NCBI GenBank assembly: GCA_951802425.1
Contig: OX637805.1
Span: forward strand, 2,542,001-2,606,000
Length of the DNA: 64,000 nucleotides
Origin: Clavaria fumosa
Taxonomy: Eukaryota; Basidiomycota; Agaricomycetes; Agaricales; Clavariaceae
Direction: 5' to 3'
In this document: piece after piece, positions 19,181 to 31,200 of the stretch
Position numbering within the stretch: the first letter of the stretch is position 1
Layout of the letters: the number at the start of each line of letters is the position of its first letter
Notes under the pieces: generated by a model
What the model was told of the DNA's origin: nothing
The model's input: the letters and a program-made list of their open reading frames with translations, nothing else
The model's database searches: none
Made by a program: the position numbers and the translations under genes

Positions 19181-19185
19181 CACTA

Positions 19186-19960
19186 ATAAGGTTGTGAGGG
19201 GTTAGGGAAGCATAGGTAAGGTTGCAAGCATGACTGGTCATGGGTCACAACCTAGTTAAATAATCATATATGTAACCATAACTATGGGGGGATCCTCAGA
19301 TCATAGATATTGTAGTTATAGACTACTGTAGGCAAAGAGGGGAACATATTTGAAGTATGTATGCAGCTGACCATTGGTGGCACATTTGGGTGTTAAGGTC
19401 ATGGCATCATGGGGTTGGTCATGTGGGTGATGCTAGTGATGCAGGTGACCTTGGGTGGGAGGTCACATGAGTAATGCTGGTAACATGGGTAATGCTGGTA
19501 GCACTGGTGGTAGCAGTAGTGCTGGTGGTGCCACACAGCAAGTCACATGCCAGATGAAGAGATTGTGCAACTGCATGTTGTGTGTTGATATGGGGTTCAG
19601 GTTGTGGATCTGTGCAGGTTGAGATGGAGGGAGGCTGCACAAGCATGGTGTTGTGGTTGTGAGTATTGTGGGATGACATGGGCAGTCAGGGAAGGTTCTG
19701 GGAGGTGACAGCAAGTGTCAGAGGCATGTGGGATGGTCCACAAGGTTATGGAAGGGTGTTGGGAGGCTTTTAGGTGCTGATAGGGTCAAATTGGGTAGGG
19801 AAAAATGGGGTTGGTCCCAACATTACCCCCCCTTCAAGCCTCAAGCCCTGCAAGAGTGGAGATCACATGATGGATTAGTCAGCACACTGTTTGTTGATCA
19901 GGTCATGACACCTGAAATTTCTCTCTAAGTCCAACCACTATGGTCACTTCCAATTGTTAG
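19186..19960 (+). mobile_element. Family B retroelement LTR/leader, copy 2
   Basis: About 770 bp homologous in direct orientation to 20,645-21,470. Shared landmarks: GGGGTTAGG, CTAGTTAAATAATCATATA, ACTATGGGGGGATCCTCAGATCAT, a variable trinucleotide-like GGTAGCACTGGTGGT tract, CAGATGAAGAGATTGTG and a terminal block ACATTACCCCCCCTTCAAGC...TGATCAGGTC. Both copies end with an AACCAC(T/C)ATGG context, here decayed. It is probably an LTR plus untranslated leader, but the exact LTR ends are not resolved. Confidence 0.6.
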
Positions 19961-20640
19961 GGCCTGTCCCATCTCATAAATAGTACCAAAGCTCAATTTG
20001 TTGTGACTGGTCCTGTAAACTCACTAAGACCAATCTACTGTTGAGTATAATCAAGAATACTCAGTCCTGGAAGGTTGTGGAAATGTTTGATGATGTGTAG
20101 AAATAAGAAAAGACAAGTTGAGAGAGGAAGTTGCTGAGAAGGTCACAAAGTTGACAGACAAAGCATAGAAGGAGAAATGGATGAGTTAAAGAAGAAAAGG
20201 TGTTGCTGAGAAGGTCACAAGTGGTCATGATGGTGTTGAGAAGTAGGTCAGTGAAGGTGATGACTGTGCTGACTGATGGGGGAACCTATAGGGTTCAAGG
20301 AATTAGTACCAAGACAAGTAAAGAAAAATACTCAGGCATGCGAGTTTATATGAGCACAGAGGATGAGTTAGAAGAAAGCAGAGTATGTCTTGGTGTTGTC
20401 GAGGTCACCAAGTTAGACAAGACCTATCAATCATGGTGGTTCCAAGCTCAAAGGGCATACTAGCCTCAAGCTTAAACCAAAGTGCATCAATATCAAGTCT
20501 GGAGTATCATAAGTACATGTGAGACTTATATATGGACATGCAGAGAGTGTAACTATTTAGGAAAAGTATAGAGGTCTCCAGGCAACAAGACTATAGTAGT
20601 ATGGGGTTTAACTAGTTGTAAAGTGACTGTGTGCATGTTC
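19961..20640. other. Spacer between family B copies, degenerate
   Basis: A plus-strand frame (about 20,260-20,463) reads VLTDGGTYRVQGISTK, then KTYQSWWFQAQRAY. It is the only stretch with some protein-like character, but I do not recognise it and it has no supported start or partner exons. The rest is AG-rich and CpG-poor. Confidence 0.3.
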
Positions 20641-20644
20641 TACT

Positions 20645-21464
20645 AAGGTCGCAAGGGGTTAGGAAAGCATAAGTAAGGTTGCAAGCATGACCAGTCATGG
20701 GTCATGACCTAGTTAAATAATCATATAAGTAACTATAACTATGGGGGGATCCTCAGATCATAAATGTTGTAGTTATAGATTACTGTGGGCAAGGAGGGAA
20801 ACATATTTGAAGTAAATACACAGCTGACTGTTGGTGGCATGTTTGAGTGTTAAGATTGTGAGGTCATAGGAGCAGTCACATGGGTGACACAGGTGACCTA
20901 GGGCAGAGGGTCATGTGAGTAATGCCAGTAATGCAAGTAATGCTGGTAGCATTGGTGGTGTCATAGCACCAGTGGTGCTGGTAGCACTGGTGGTATTGGT
21001 AGCACTGGTGACATTGGTAGCACTGGTGACACTGGTAGCACCAGTGATGCCAGTAATGCTGGTGGTGCCACATGGTGAGTCATGTGCTGATGAAGAGATT
21101 GTGTAACTGCATGTTGTGTGTCAATATTGGGGGTTCAAATGGTGGATATGCATAGGGTGAGTTTGCAAGGAGTTCCATGAGTGTGGTGTTTTGGTCGCAA
21201 GTATCATATGAAGGCAGGGGAAGTCCAGGAGGGCTCTGGAAAAAGACAGCAGGTTTCAGAAGTGTGCAGGGTGGTGAGTGGGTGTCAGGAGGTCCAGAGG
21301 TGTTGGTAGAGGTGGAATAGATAGGGAAAAATGGGTGGATCCTGGCATTACCCCCCCTTCAAGCCTCAAGCCCTGCAAGAGTGGAGATCATGTGACAAAT
21401 TAGTCAGTGTGTTGTTTGTTGATCAGGTCACAACACCTGAAATTTTTCTCTAAGTCAAACCACC
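20645..21464 (+). mobile_element. Family B retroelement LTR/leader, copy 3
   Basis: Same landmarks as copy 2, with a longer GGTAGCACTGGTGAC minisatellite (about 20,940-21,065). The poly-C block TTACCCCCCCTTCAAGCC at about 21,345 and the following 110 bp are the best conserved part, as expected for a functional leader. It leads directly into an ATG in good context (CCACCATGG). Confidence 0.6.
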
Positions 21465-21602
21465 ATGGCTGATTCCAACATCCTCAAACACCAAGAAACC
21501 GAGCTTGAGCACGAAATGCGCATTTTTGAAGAAAAAGAAGCTGGCCTCGACCAGAGGATCTTGGAAGACTCCCTAGCTCATCAAAGGGTGGAACAAGCAT
21601 GA
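21465..21602 (+). pseudogene. 45-codon start of a family B ORF
   Basis: From an ATG in the context CCACCATGG an open frame of 45 codons begins MADSNILKHQETELEHEMRI and stays Glu/Lys-rich and helical up to LAHQRVEQA, ending in TGA. CpG is present here (CCGAGC, CACGAAATGCGC, CTCGACC), unlike the neighbouring repeats. It follows the conserved family B leader and looks like the N-terminus of a Gag-type coiled coil, cut off where a dispersed repeat begins at about 21,603. Translation is not shown. Confidence 0.5.
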
Positions 21603-22991
21603 TGCATGCACCTTCGAGGCAAGGTCGTGGGCCCTAGCATATCATGTTCACCTTGCTTGTACTGCACTAGTAATCATGCTTGTGCCATACATGTCACTCT
21701 CACCACTTCCATCATCCACCCCACTTGCCTCACTTGCACTGCCTACCCTGCTCAACCCACTTGTGACATCCACCCTGCCCATCCCACTTGCACTGCTGAC
21801 TGCTAACCATGATTGCCCACTCACCTGCTCACCCTGCTTGCACTGCCTATCTGACTCAATCCAATTGCACAGCCTGCCCCACTGACCTGCTTGCCCTGCT
21901 TCTACTGCTTTGTTGACTGACAATATGTGGATGCCATTGACTGACTATTTGCACATATCATTGGTCAATTATATGCATATATTGTCCATGATATAAGCAT
22001 ATTGCCAGTCAATGATATATTCATATCATTGGTCAACAATATGGGCATGTTGTTGATTGAGGGTTGAGTTTCCTTGATCAATTATATGAACAAACCAAAA
22101 TATGCACAAACAGCTAACTGACAATATCCCAGCAAATGGAACAGGGCCTGAACAGCCAGTAGCTCTGTGACATCAATGCACAGCAAGAAACAGGTACCTG
22201 TTTGCTCACCTTCCATCCTGTTCTCCAGCTCTTTATGTACCCATGAATTTGTGCCTGCAAAGATCTCATGGGATTAGTGAATGCAACAGTGCACACTTAC
22301 TGAGTAGAGAAGAGACAGAACTATACAAGCAGGACATCGAAGACTACAGGATGAGCAAAGGAGAGGTGCACACACTGCTTGTCAACAATGCAGATCTGTC
22401 TGCCCCAGGCATGCATGCACCTGAGCCATGCAGGGCCTATGCCAATGACAATGTGTGCATCAAGATTGCCAAGTCACAAGCAGCAAACCAAGAGACCAGC
22501 ACATTGTCCCAACCCAACTCATTCTTCACCTGCCATCGTCAAAACTCCTAGACCCACAAACACTTTCCATGGTCCTCCACAAACTGATGACACTTGCCAG
22601 CAGGACTGTGCTCACACTGCCAGCCCTTTGCAATGCAATTGTCACAATCCTGTGACTCAACAATTAGAAAAAATGATTGGAATGAGAAATACCATTATGC
22701 ACCTCTCACTCCATCCCATTCCACTCCTTATTTTCTTTCACTGATCCAATTTTTTTCCATGCCTTCAAGAACTCTGTGGGCAATGGATCTACTACACCTG
22801 TGATGTTGTCCCTTGCCTTGCTAGGGCTCGCAACATTACCTGCTGCCTTGCTGTAGCCTGCAACATTGGCAACTGACTGACAGGTACTTACTTGAGGGGT
22901 AGGGTGACTTGCTGCCTGTGGACAATGGAGGTCTGAGATGAGTGGGGACAAGCAAGCACAGAGACTGGGAATTTTGTTTCCACATTTCATC
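21603..22991. repeat. Dispersed repeat, inverted counterpart near 61.0-61.7 kb
   Basis: The sequence is CA/TG-rich with imperfect tandem words (CACTTGCACTGCC, CACCTGCTTGCCCTG). Blocks at 21,640-21,930 and 22,380-22,490 recur inverted at about 61,400-61,680 and 61,000-61,090. No gene is recognised; the many short frames are Cys/His/Pro-rich artefacts of composition. CpG is almost absent. Confidence 0.7.
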
Positions 22992-25228
22992 AGTATTTCT
23001 TGTCCACATGGATGACATTGTTATGCCTTCCTGTCTCTACTACCAACTAAGGGCCTTCTTCTTCCATTCCATCTAGCATCCATTCAAGCCCTCCTCCATC
23101 TGAGGTGCTCCCTGTTGCCCCTATAGCACCATCAGATAGTCACCCATGTACCAGCATACCATTGCCCTTGTATGATTGTCTGCTCTCCTGTCTCTTCCCC
23201 AGTCTCTTCATTCAGCAATTGTGTCTCCCCCATTCTCCCCCATGTGTTGATAGCTGTGGGCCACACACATGCTTTCAAGCTTTGACACAAACTCAACTCA
23301 TCACTTAACTGACTTTGTGAGATGGGGCATCCAGGACACCCACTTTGACATTCACATCTAGTCAACTTTGTGTGTCATTTGGGCATGGCAGTCCTGGACA
23401 CCCACCTTGAGGCACACATCCAGTCAACTTACTTTGTACATTATGAGAGATGTGGGTGTCCTGGTCGTGTCCTGGTCCTCCTGGCATGGCTTACCTGTAT
23501 CTGTATGATGTCCCAGCCTGCATCACATTGGATCTTGGTAGGTATGTAGGACCTAGGTTTGGCATGCTAAGAGTGAGTAGCACAGGTGGTGTAAGTAGGA
23601 TGGAGGGTGGACAGTGTGAGTGGAGTGAGTGGGTGGCACAGGCAAGGTGAGTAAAGCAGGTGGCACAAGTGAGGAGGTGCAAGTGAGGCAAGCCATGTGG
23701 TGTAGCACCAATGAGGTGAGTGGGCAGGCAGTGCAAGCAGGGTGGATGGCACAATTGGGGTGAGCAGCATGGGTGGCACCATTGGGACAAGTTTGGTGGA
23801 CAGTGCATATTATCAGTCAATGATAAGTTAATATTTCCTTGTATTATTCATGACATGTCTGCTTGAGTAATGTATGTGTTTACTGTGCTCATGCTTGTCA
23901 TACCTGGCACTGCTCATGTTCATCAGTCATTGCTTATGTGTGCCATACAGTGCCTAGGCTATGTCCATGCTGCTCATAGCAACCCACCTCCAGACCCTGT
24001 TCGTTTTTCCCTTCCCCAGGTAGTCCAGCACAATGCAGTTCTGCCTCCACCCCTTCCTTGCCATGTGCTATCCACTCTATGCTGCTTTTGGGTCTATGTT
24101 AATCACAAGACTCCTAGACAGAAGAACAAGACAAGCAGCATAGAGTGGATAGCACATGGCAAGGAAGGGGTGGAGGCAGAACTGCATTGTGCTGGACTAC
24201 CTGGGGAAGGGAAAAACGAACAGGGTCTGGAGGTGGGTTGCTATGAGCAGCATGGACATAGCCTAGGCACTGTATGGCACACATAAGCAATGACTGATGA
24301 ACATGAGCAGTGCCAGGTATGACAAGCATGAGCACAGTAAACACATACATTACTCAAGCAGACATGTCATGAATAATACAAGGAAATATTAACTTATCAT
24401 TGACTGATAATATGCACTGTCCACCAAACTTGTCCCAATGGTGCCACCCATGCTGCTCACCCCAATTGTGCCATCCACCCTGCTTGCACTGCCTGCCCAC
24501 TCACCTCATTGGTGCTACACCACATGGCTTGCCTCACTTGCACCTCCTCACTTGTGCCACCTGCTTTACTCACCTTGCCTGTGCCACCCACTCACTCCAC
24601 TCACACTGTCCACCCTCCATCCTACTTACACCACCTGTGCTACTCACTCTTAGCATGCCAAACCTAGGTCCTACATACCTACCAAGATCCAATGTGATGC
24701 AGGCTGGGACATCATACAGATACAGGTAAGCCATGCCAGGAGGACCAGGACACGACCAGGACACCCACATCTCTCATAATGTACAAAGTAAGTTGACTGG
24801 ATGTGTGCCTCAAGGTGGGTGTCCAGGACTGCCATGCCCAAATGACACACAAAGTTGACTAGATGTGAATGTCAAAGTGGGTGTCCTGGATGCCCCATCT
24901 CACAAAGTCAGTTAAGTGATGAGTTGAGTTTGTGTCAAAGCTTGAAAGCATGTGTGTGGCCCACAGCTATCAACACATGGGGGAGAATGGGGGAGACACA
25001 ATTGCTGAATGAAGAGACTGGGGAAGAGACAGGAGAGCAGACAATCATACAAGGGCAATGGTATGCTGGTACATGGGTGACTATCTGATGGTGCTATAGG
25101 GGCAACAGGGAGCACCTCAGATGGAGGAGGGCTTGAATGGATGCTAGATGGAATGGAAGAAGAAGGCCCTTAGTTGGTAGTAGAGACAGGAAGGCATAAC
25201 AATGTCATCCATGTGGACAAGAAATACT
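22992..25228. repeat. 2.2-kb palindrome, two 1,096-bp arms and a 45-bp spacer
   Basis: The left arm 22,992-24,087 is repeated in reverse complement at 24,133-25,228. Every pair of mirrored positions sums to 48,220, and every mirrored frame that I compared translates identically, so the arms appear identical or nearly so. The 45-bp spacer (24,088-24,132) is not itself palindromic. The right arm ends exactly where the 651-bp satellite begins; the left arm continues into sequence that is homologous in direct orientation to 61,781 onward. No gene is recognised inside. Confidence 0.92.
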
Positions 25229-28200
25229 AACAGCATAGTCCTTGTGCAGATGGTGCATCTGCACTTTCTTTCACTGCAAGCTAACCACTCAAGCTAGTCT
25301 TTTGAAATTTTGTGTGCCTATATCTACCCCTCTAATCTTCAATTTCCATGGTTTACATTTTTCCCAAACTCATTTCCCAATGCATGCCAAAGCTGCTGAC
25401 TGAACTAGTCAAAATTCTCCCGTTTGTCAAAACCAACCATAGGATTCCAAAACAAATGGAATGCTATACTGGGCAATCCCATACCTATCATATTCCATCC
25501 CTCTCTCTCCCCTCCCATCACCCACAAAGCAACAATTCCACCATACAGTCAGAATCCAGTTCTCACAGTCCTCACACAAGTTTGTACTTGTGGTGGAACC
25601 TAAATCAAATGGGATCACATTGAAAGATTGAGTATAGTGCATGAATAATACACCCTGACTTTGTTTCAATCACTCTGCCACATCCAGGACTACAGTTGCC
25701 TTCCTACAAACCTAAACAACACAAGTACCCATACAAGTTTGCAGGCCTCACAGCACAAGATCTAACCGTGAAAATCTCTTGAAATTGATCATGGATGCTC
25801 TAAATGATGACCACTATCATATAACATGCTAAACAGACTAAACTGTTTTTTTGCGAATGGTCCCTTGTTGCTCCTATCCTAACAGCATAGTCCTTGTGCA
25901 GATGGAGCATCTGCGCTTTCTTTCACTGCAAGCTAACCACTCAAGCTAGTCTTTTGAAATTTTGTGTGCCTATATCTACCCCTCTAATCTTCAATTTCCA
26001 TGGTTTACATTTTTCCCAAACTCATTTCCCAATGCATGCCAAAGCTGCTGACTGAACTAGTCAAAATTCTCCTGTTTGTCAAAACCAACCATAGGATTCC
26101 AAAACAAATGGAATGCTATACTGGGCAATCCCATACCTATCATATTCCATCCCTCTCTCTCCCCTCCCATCACCCACAAAGCAACAATTCCACCATACAG
26201 TCAGAATCCAGTTCTCACAGTCCTCACACAAGTTTGTACTTGTGGTGGCACCTAATCAAATGGGATCACATTGAAAGATTGAGTATAGTGCATGAATAAT
26301 ACACCCTGACTTTGTTTCAATTACTCTGCCACATCCAGGACTACAGTTGCCTTCCTACAAACCTAAACAGCACAAGTACCGTACAAGTTTGCAGGCCTCA
26401 CAGCACAAGATCTAACCGTGAAAATCTCTTGAAATTGATCATGGATGCTCTAAATGATGACCACTATCATATAACATGCTAAACAGACCAAACTGTTTTT
26501 CTGCAAATGGTCCCTTGTTGCTCCTATCCTAACAGCATAGTCCTTGTGCAGATGGAGTATCTGCGCTTTCTTTCACTGCAAGCTAACCACTCAAGCTAGT
26601 CTTTTGAAATTTTGTGTGCCTATATCTACCCCTCTTATCCTCAATTTCCATGGTTTACATTTTTCCAAAACTCATTTCCCAATGCATGCCAAAGCTGCTG
26701 ACCAACCCAGTCAAAATTCTCCCGTTTATCAAAACCAACCATAGGATTCCAAAACAATTGCAATGCTATACTGGGCCATCCCATACCTATCATATTCCAT
26801 CCCTCTCTCCCCCCTCCCATCACCCACAAAGCAACAATTCCAGCATATAGTCAGAATCCAGTTCTCACATCCTCACACAAGTTTGTACTTGTGGTGGCAC
26901 CTAAATCAAATGGGATCACATTGAAAGATTGAGTATAGTGCATGAATAATACACCCTGACTTTGTTTCAATTACTCTGCCACATCCAGGACTACAGTTGC
27001 CTTCCTACAAACCTAAACAACACAAGTACCCCTACAAATTTGCAGGCCTCACAGCACAAGATCTAACCGTGAAAATCTCTTGAAATTGATCATGGATGCT
27101 CTAAATGATGACCACTATCATATAACATGCTAAACAGACTAAACTGTTTTTCTGCGAATGGTCCCTTGTTGCTCCTATCCTAACAGCATAGTCCTTGTGC
27201 AGATGGAGTATCTGCGCTTTCTTTCACTGCAAGCTAACCACTCAAGCTAGTCTTTTGAAATTTTGTGTGCCTATATCTACCCCTCTTATCCTCAATTTCC
27301 ATGGTTTACATTTTTCCAAAACTCATTTCCCAATGCATGCCAAAGCTGCTGACCAACCCAGTCAAAATTCTCCCGTTTATCAAAACCAACCATAGGATTC
27401 CAAAACAATTGCAATGCTATACTGGGCCATCCCATACCTATCATATTCCATCCCTCTCTCCCCCCTCCCATCACCCACAAAGCAACAATTCCAGCATATA
27501 GTCAGAATCCAGTTCTCACATCCTCACACAAGTTTGTACTTGTGGTGGCACCTAAATCAAATGGGATCACATTGAAAGATTGAGTATAGTGCATGAATAA
27601 TACACCCTGACTTTGTTTCAATTACTCTGCCACATCCAGGACTACAGTTGCCTTCCTACAAACCTAAACAACACAAGTACCCCTACAAATTTGCAGGCCT
27701 CACAGCACAAGATCTAACCGTGAAAATCTCTTGAAATTGATCATGGATGCTCTAAATGATGACCACTATCATATAACATGCTAAACAGACTAAACTGTTT
27801 TTCTGCGAATGGTCCCTTGTTGCTCCTATCCTAACAGCATAGTCCTTGTGCAGATGGAGTATCTGCGCTTTCTTTCACTGCAAGCTAACCACTCAAGCTA
27901 GTCTTTTGAAATTTTGTGTGCCTATATCTACCCCTCTTATCCTCAATTTCCATGGTTTACATTTTTCCAAAACTCATTTCCCAATGCATGCCAAAGCTGC
28001 TGACCAACCCAGTCAAAATTCTCCCGTTTATCAAAACCAACCATAGGATTCCAAAACAATTGCAATGCTATACTGGGCCATCCCATACCTATCATATTCC
28101 ATCCCTCTCTCCCCCCTCCCATCACCCACAAAGCAACAATTCCAGCATATAGTCAGAATCCAGTTCTCACATCCTCACACAAGTTTGTACTTGTGGTGGC

Positions 28201-31200
28201 ACCTAAATCAAATGGGATCACATTGAAAGATTGAGTATAGTGCATGAATAATACACCCTGACTTTGTTTCAATTACTCTGCCACATCCAGGACTACAGTT
28301 GCCTTCCTACAAACCTAAACAACACAAGTACCCCTACAAATTTGCAGGCCTCACAGCACAAGATCTAACCGTGAAAATCTCTTGAAATTGATCATGGATG
28401 CTCTAAATGATGACCACTATCATATAACATGCTAAACAGACTAAACTGTTTTTCTGCGAATGGTCCCTTGTTGCTCCTATCCTAACAGCATAGTCCTTGT
28501 GCAGATGGAGTATCTGCGCTTTCTTTCACTGCAAGCTAACCACTCAAGCTAGTCTTTTGAAATTTTGTGTGCCTATATCTACCCCTCTTATCCTCAATTT
28601 CCATGGTTTACATTTTTCCAAAACTCATTTCCCAATGCATGCCAAAGCTGCTGACCAACCCAGTCAAAATTCTCCCGTTTATCAAAACCAACCATAGGAT
28701 TCCAAAACAATTGCAATGCTATACTGGGCCATCCCATACCTATCATATTCCATCCCTCTCTCCCCCCTCCCATCACCCACAAAGCAACAATTCCAGCATA
28801 TAGTCAGAATCCAGTTCTCACATCCTCACACAAGTTTGTACTTGTGGTGGCACCTAAATCAAATGGGATCACATTGAAAGATTGAGTATAGTGCATGAAT
28901 AATACACCCTGACTTTGTTTCAATTACTCTGCCACATCCAGGACTACAGTTGCCTTCCTACAAACCTAAACAACACAAGTACCCCTACAAATTTGCAGGC
29001 CTCACAGCACAAGATCTAACCGTGAAAATCTCTTGAAATTGATCATGGATGCTCTAAATGATGACCACTATCATATAACATGCTAAACAGACTAAACTGT
29101 TTTTCTGCGAATGGTCCCTTGTTGCTCCTATCCTAACAGCATAGTCCTTGTGCAGATGGAGTATCTGCGCTTTCTTTCACTGCAAGCTAACCACTCAAGC
29201 TAGTCTTTTGAAATTTTGTGTGCCTATATCTACCCCTCTTATCCTCAATTTCCATGGTTTACATTTTTCCAAAACTCATTTCCCAATGCATGCCAAAGCT
29301 GCTGACCAACCCAGTCAAAATTCTCCCGTTTATCAAAACCAACCATAGGATTCCAAAACAATTGCAATGCTATACTGGGCCATCCCATACCTATCATATT
29401 CCATCCCTCTCTCCCCCCTCCCATCACCCACAAAGCAACAATTCCAGCATATAGTCAGAATCCAGTTCTCACATCCTCACACAAGTTTGTACTTGTGGTG
29501 GCACCTAAATCAAATGGGATCACATTGAAAGATTGAGTATAGTGCATGAATAATACACCCTGACTTTGTTTCAATTACTCTGCCACATCCAGGACTACAG
29601 TTGCCTTCCTACAAACCTAAACAACACAAGTACCCCTACAAATTTGCAGGCCTCACAGCACAAGATCTAACCGTGAAAATCTCTTGAAATTGATCATGGA
29701 TGCTCTAAATGATGACCACTATCATATAACATGCTAAACAGACTAAACTGTTTTTCTGCGAATGGTCCCTTGTTGCTCCTATCCTAACAGCATAGTCCTT
29801 GTGCAGATGGAGTATCTGTGCTTTCTTTCACTGCAAGCTAACCACTCAAGCTAGTCTTTTGAAATTTTGTGTGCCTATATCTACCCCTCTTATCCTCAAT
29901 TTCCATGGTTTACATTTTTCCAAAACTCATTTCCCAATGCATGCCAAAGCTGCTGACCAACCCAGTCAAAATTCTCCCGTTTATCAAAACCAACCATAGG
30001 ATTCCAAAACAATTGCAATGCTATACTGGGCCATCCCATACCTATCATATTCCATCCCTCTCTCCCCCCTCCCATCACCCACAAAGCAACAATTCCAGCA
30101 TATAGTCAGAATCCAGTTCTCACATCCTCACACAAGTTTGTACTTGTGGTGGCACCTAAATCAAATGGGATCACATTGAAAGATTGAGTATAGTGCATGA
30201 ATAATACACCCTGACTTTGTTTCAATTACTCTGCCACATCCAGGACTACAGTTGCCTTCCTACAAACCTAAACAACACAAGTACCCCTACAAATTTGCAG
30301 GCCTCACAGCACAAGATCTAACCGTGAAAATCTCTTGAAATTGATCATGGATGCTCTAAATGATGACCACTATCATATAACATGCTAAACAGACTAAACT
30401 GTTTTTCTGCGAATGGTCCCTTGTTGCTCCTATCCTAACAGCATAGTCCTTGTGCAGATGGAGTATCTGCGCTTTCTTTCACTGCAAGCTAACCACTCAA
30501 GCTAGTCTTTTGAAATTTTGTGTGCCTATATCTACCCCTCTTATCCTCAATTTCCATGGTTTACATTTTTCCAAAACTCATTTCCCAATGCATGCCAAAG
30601 CTGCTGACCAACCCAGTCAAAATTCTCCCGTTTATCAAAACCAACCATAGGATTCCAAAACAATTGCAATGCTATACTGGGCCATCCCATACCTATCATA
30701 TTCCATCCCTCTCTCCCCCCTCCCATCACCCACAAAGCAACAATTCCAGCATATAGTCAGAATCCAGTTCTCACATCCTCACACAAGTTTGTACTTGTGG
30801 TGGCACCTAAATCAAATGGGATCACATTGAAAGATTGAGTATAGTGCATGAATAATACACCCTGACTTTGTTTCAATTACTCTGCCACATCCAGGACTAC
30901 AGTTGCCTTCCTACAAACCTAAACAACACAAGTACCCCTACAAATTTGCAGGCCTCACAGCACAAGATCTAACCGTGAAAATCTCTTGAAATTGATCATG
31001 GATGCTCTAAATGATGACCACTATCATATAACATGCTAAACAGACTAAACTGTTTTTCTGCGAATGGTCCCTTGTTGCTCCTATCCTAACAGCATAGTCC
31101 TTGTGCAGATGGAGTATCTGCGCTTTCTTTCACTGCAAGCTAACCACTCAAGCTAGTCTTTTGAAATTTTGTGTGCCTATATCTACCCCTCTTATCCTCA

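Noticed and set aside
24088..24132. Palindrome as a sequencing-adapter fold-back artefact, because the spacer is 45 bp
   Set aside because: The spacer is not adapter-like sequence. A different fold-back artefact is still possible, so read support is requested in the findings.
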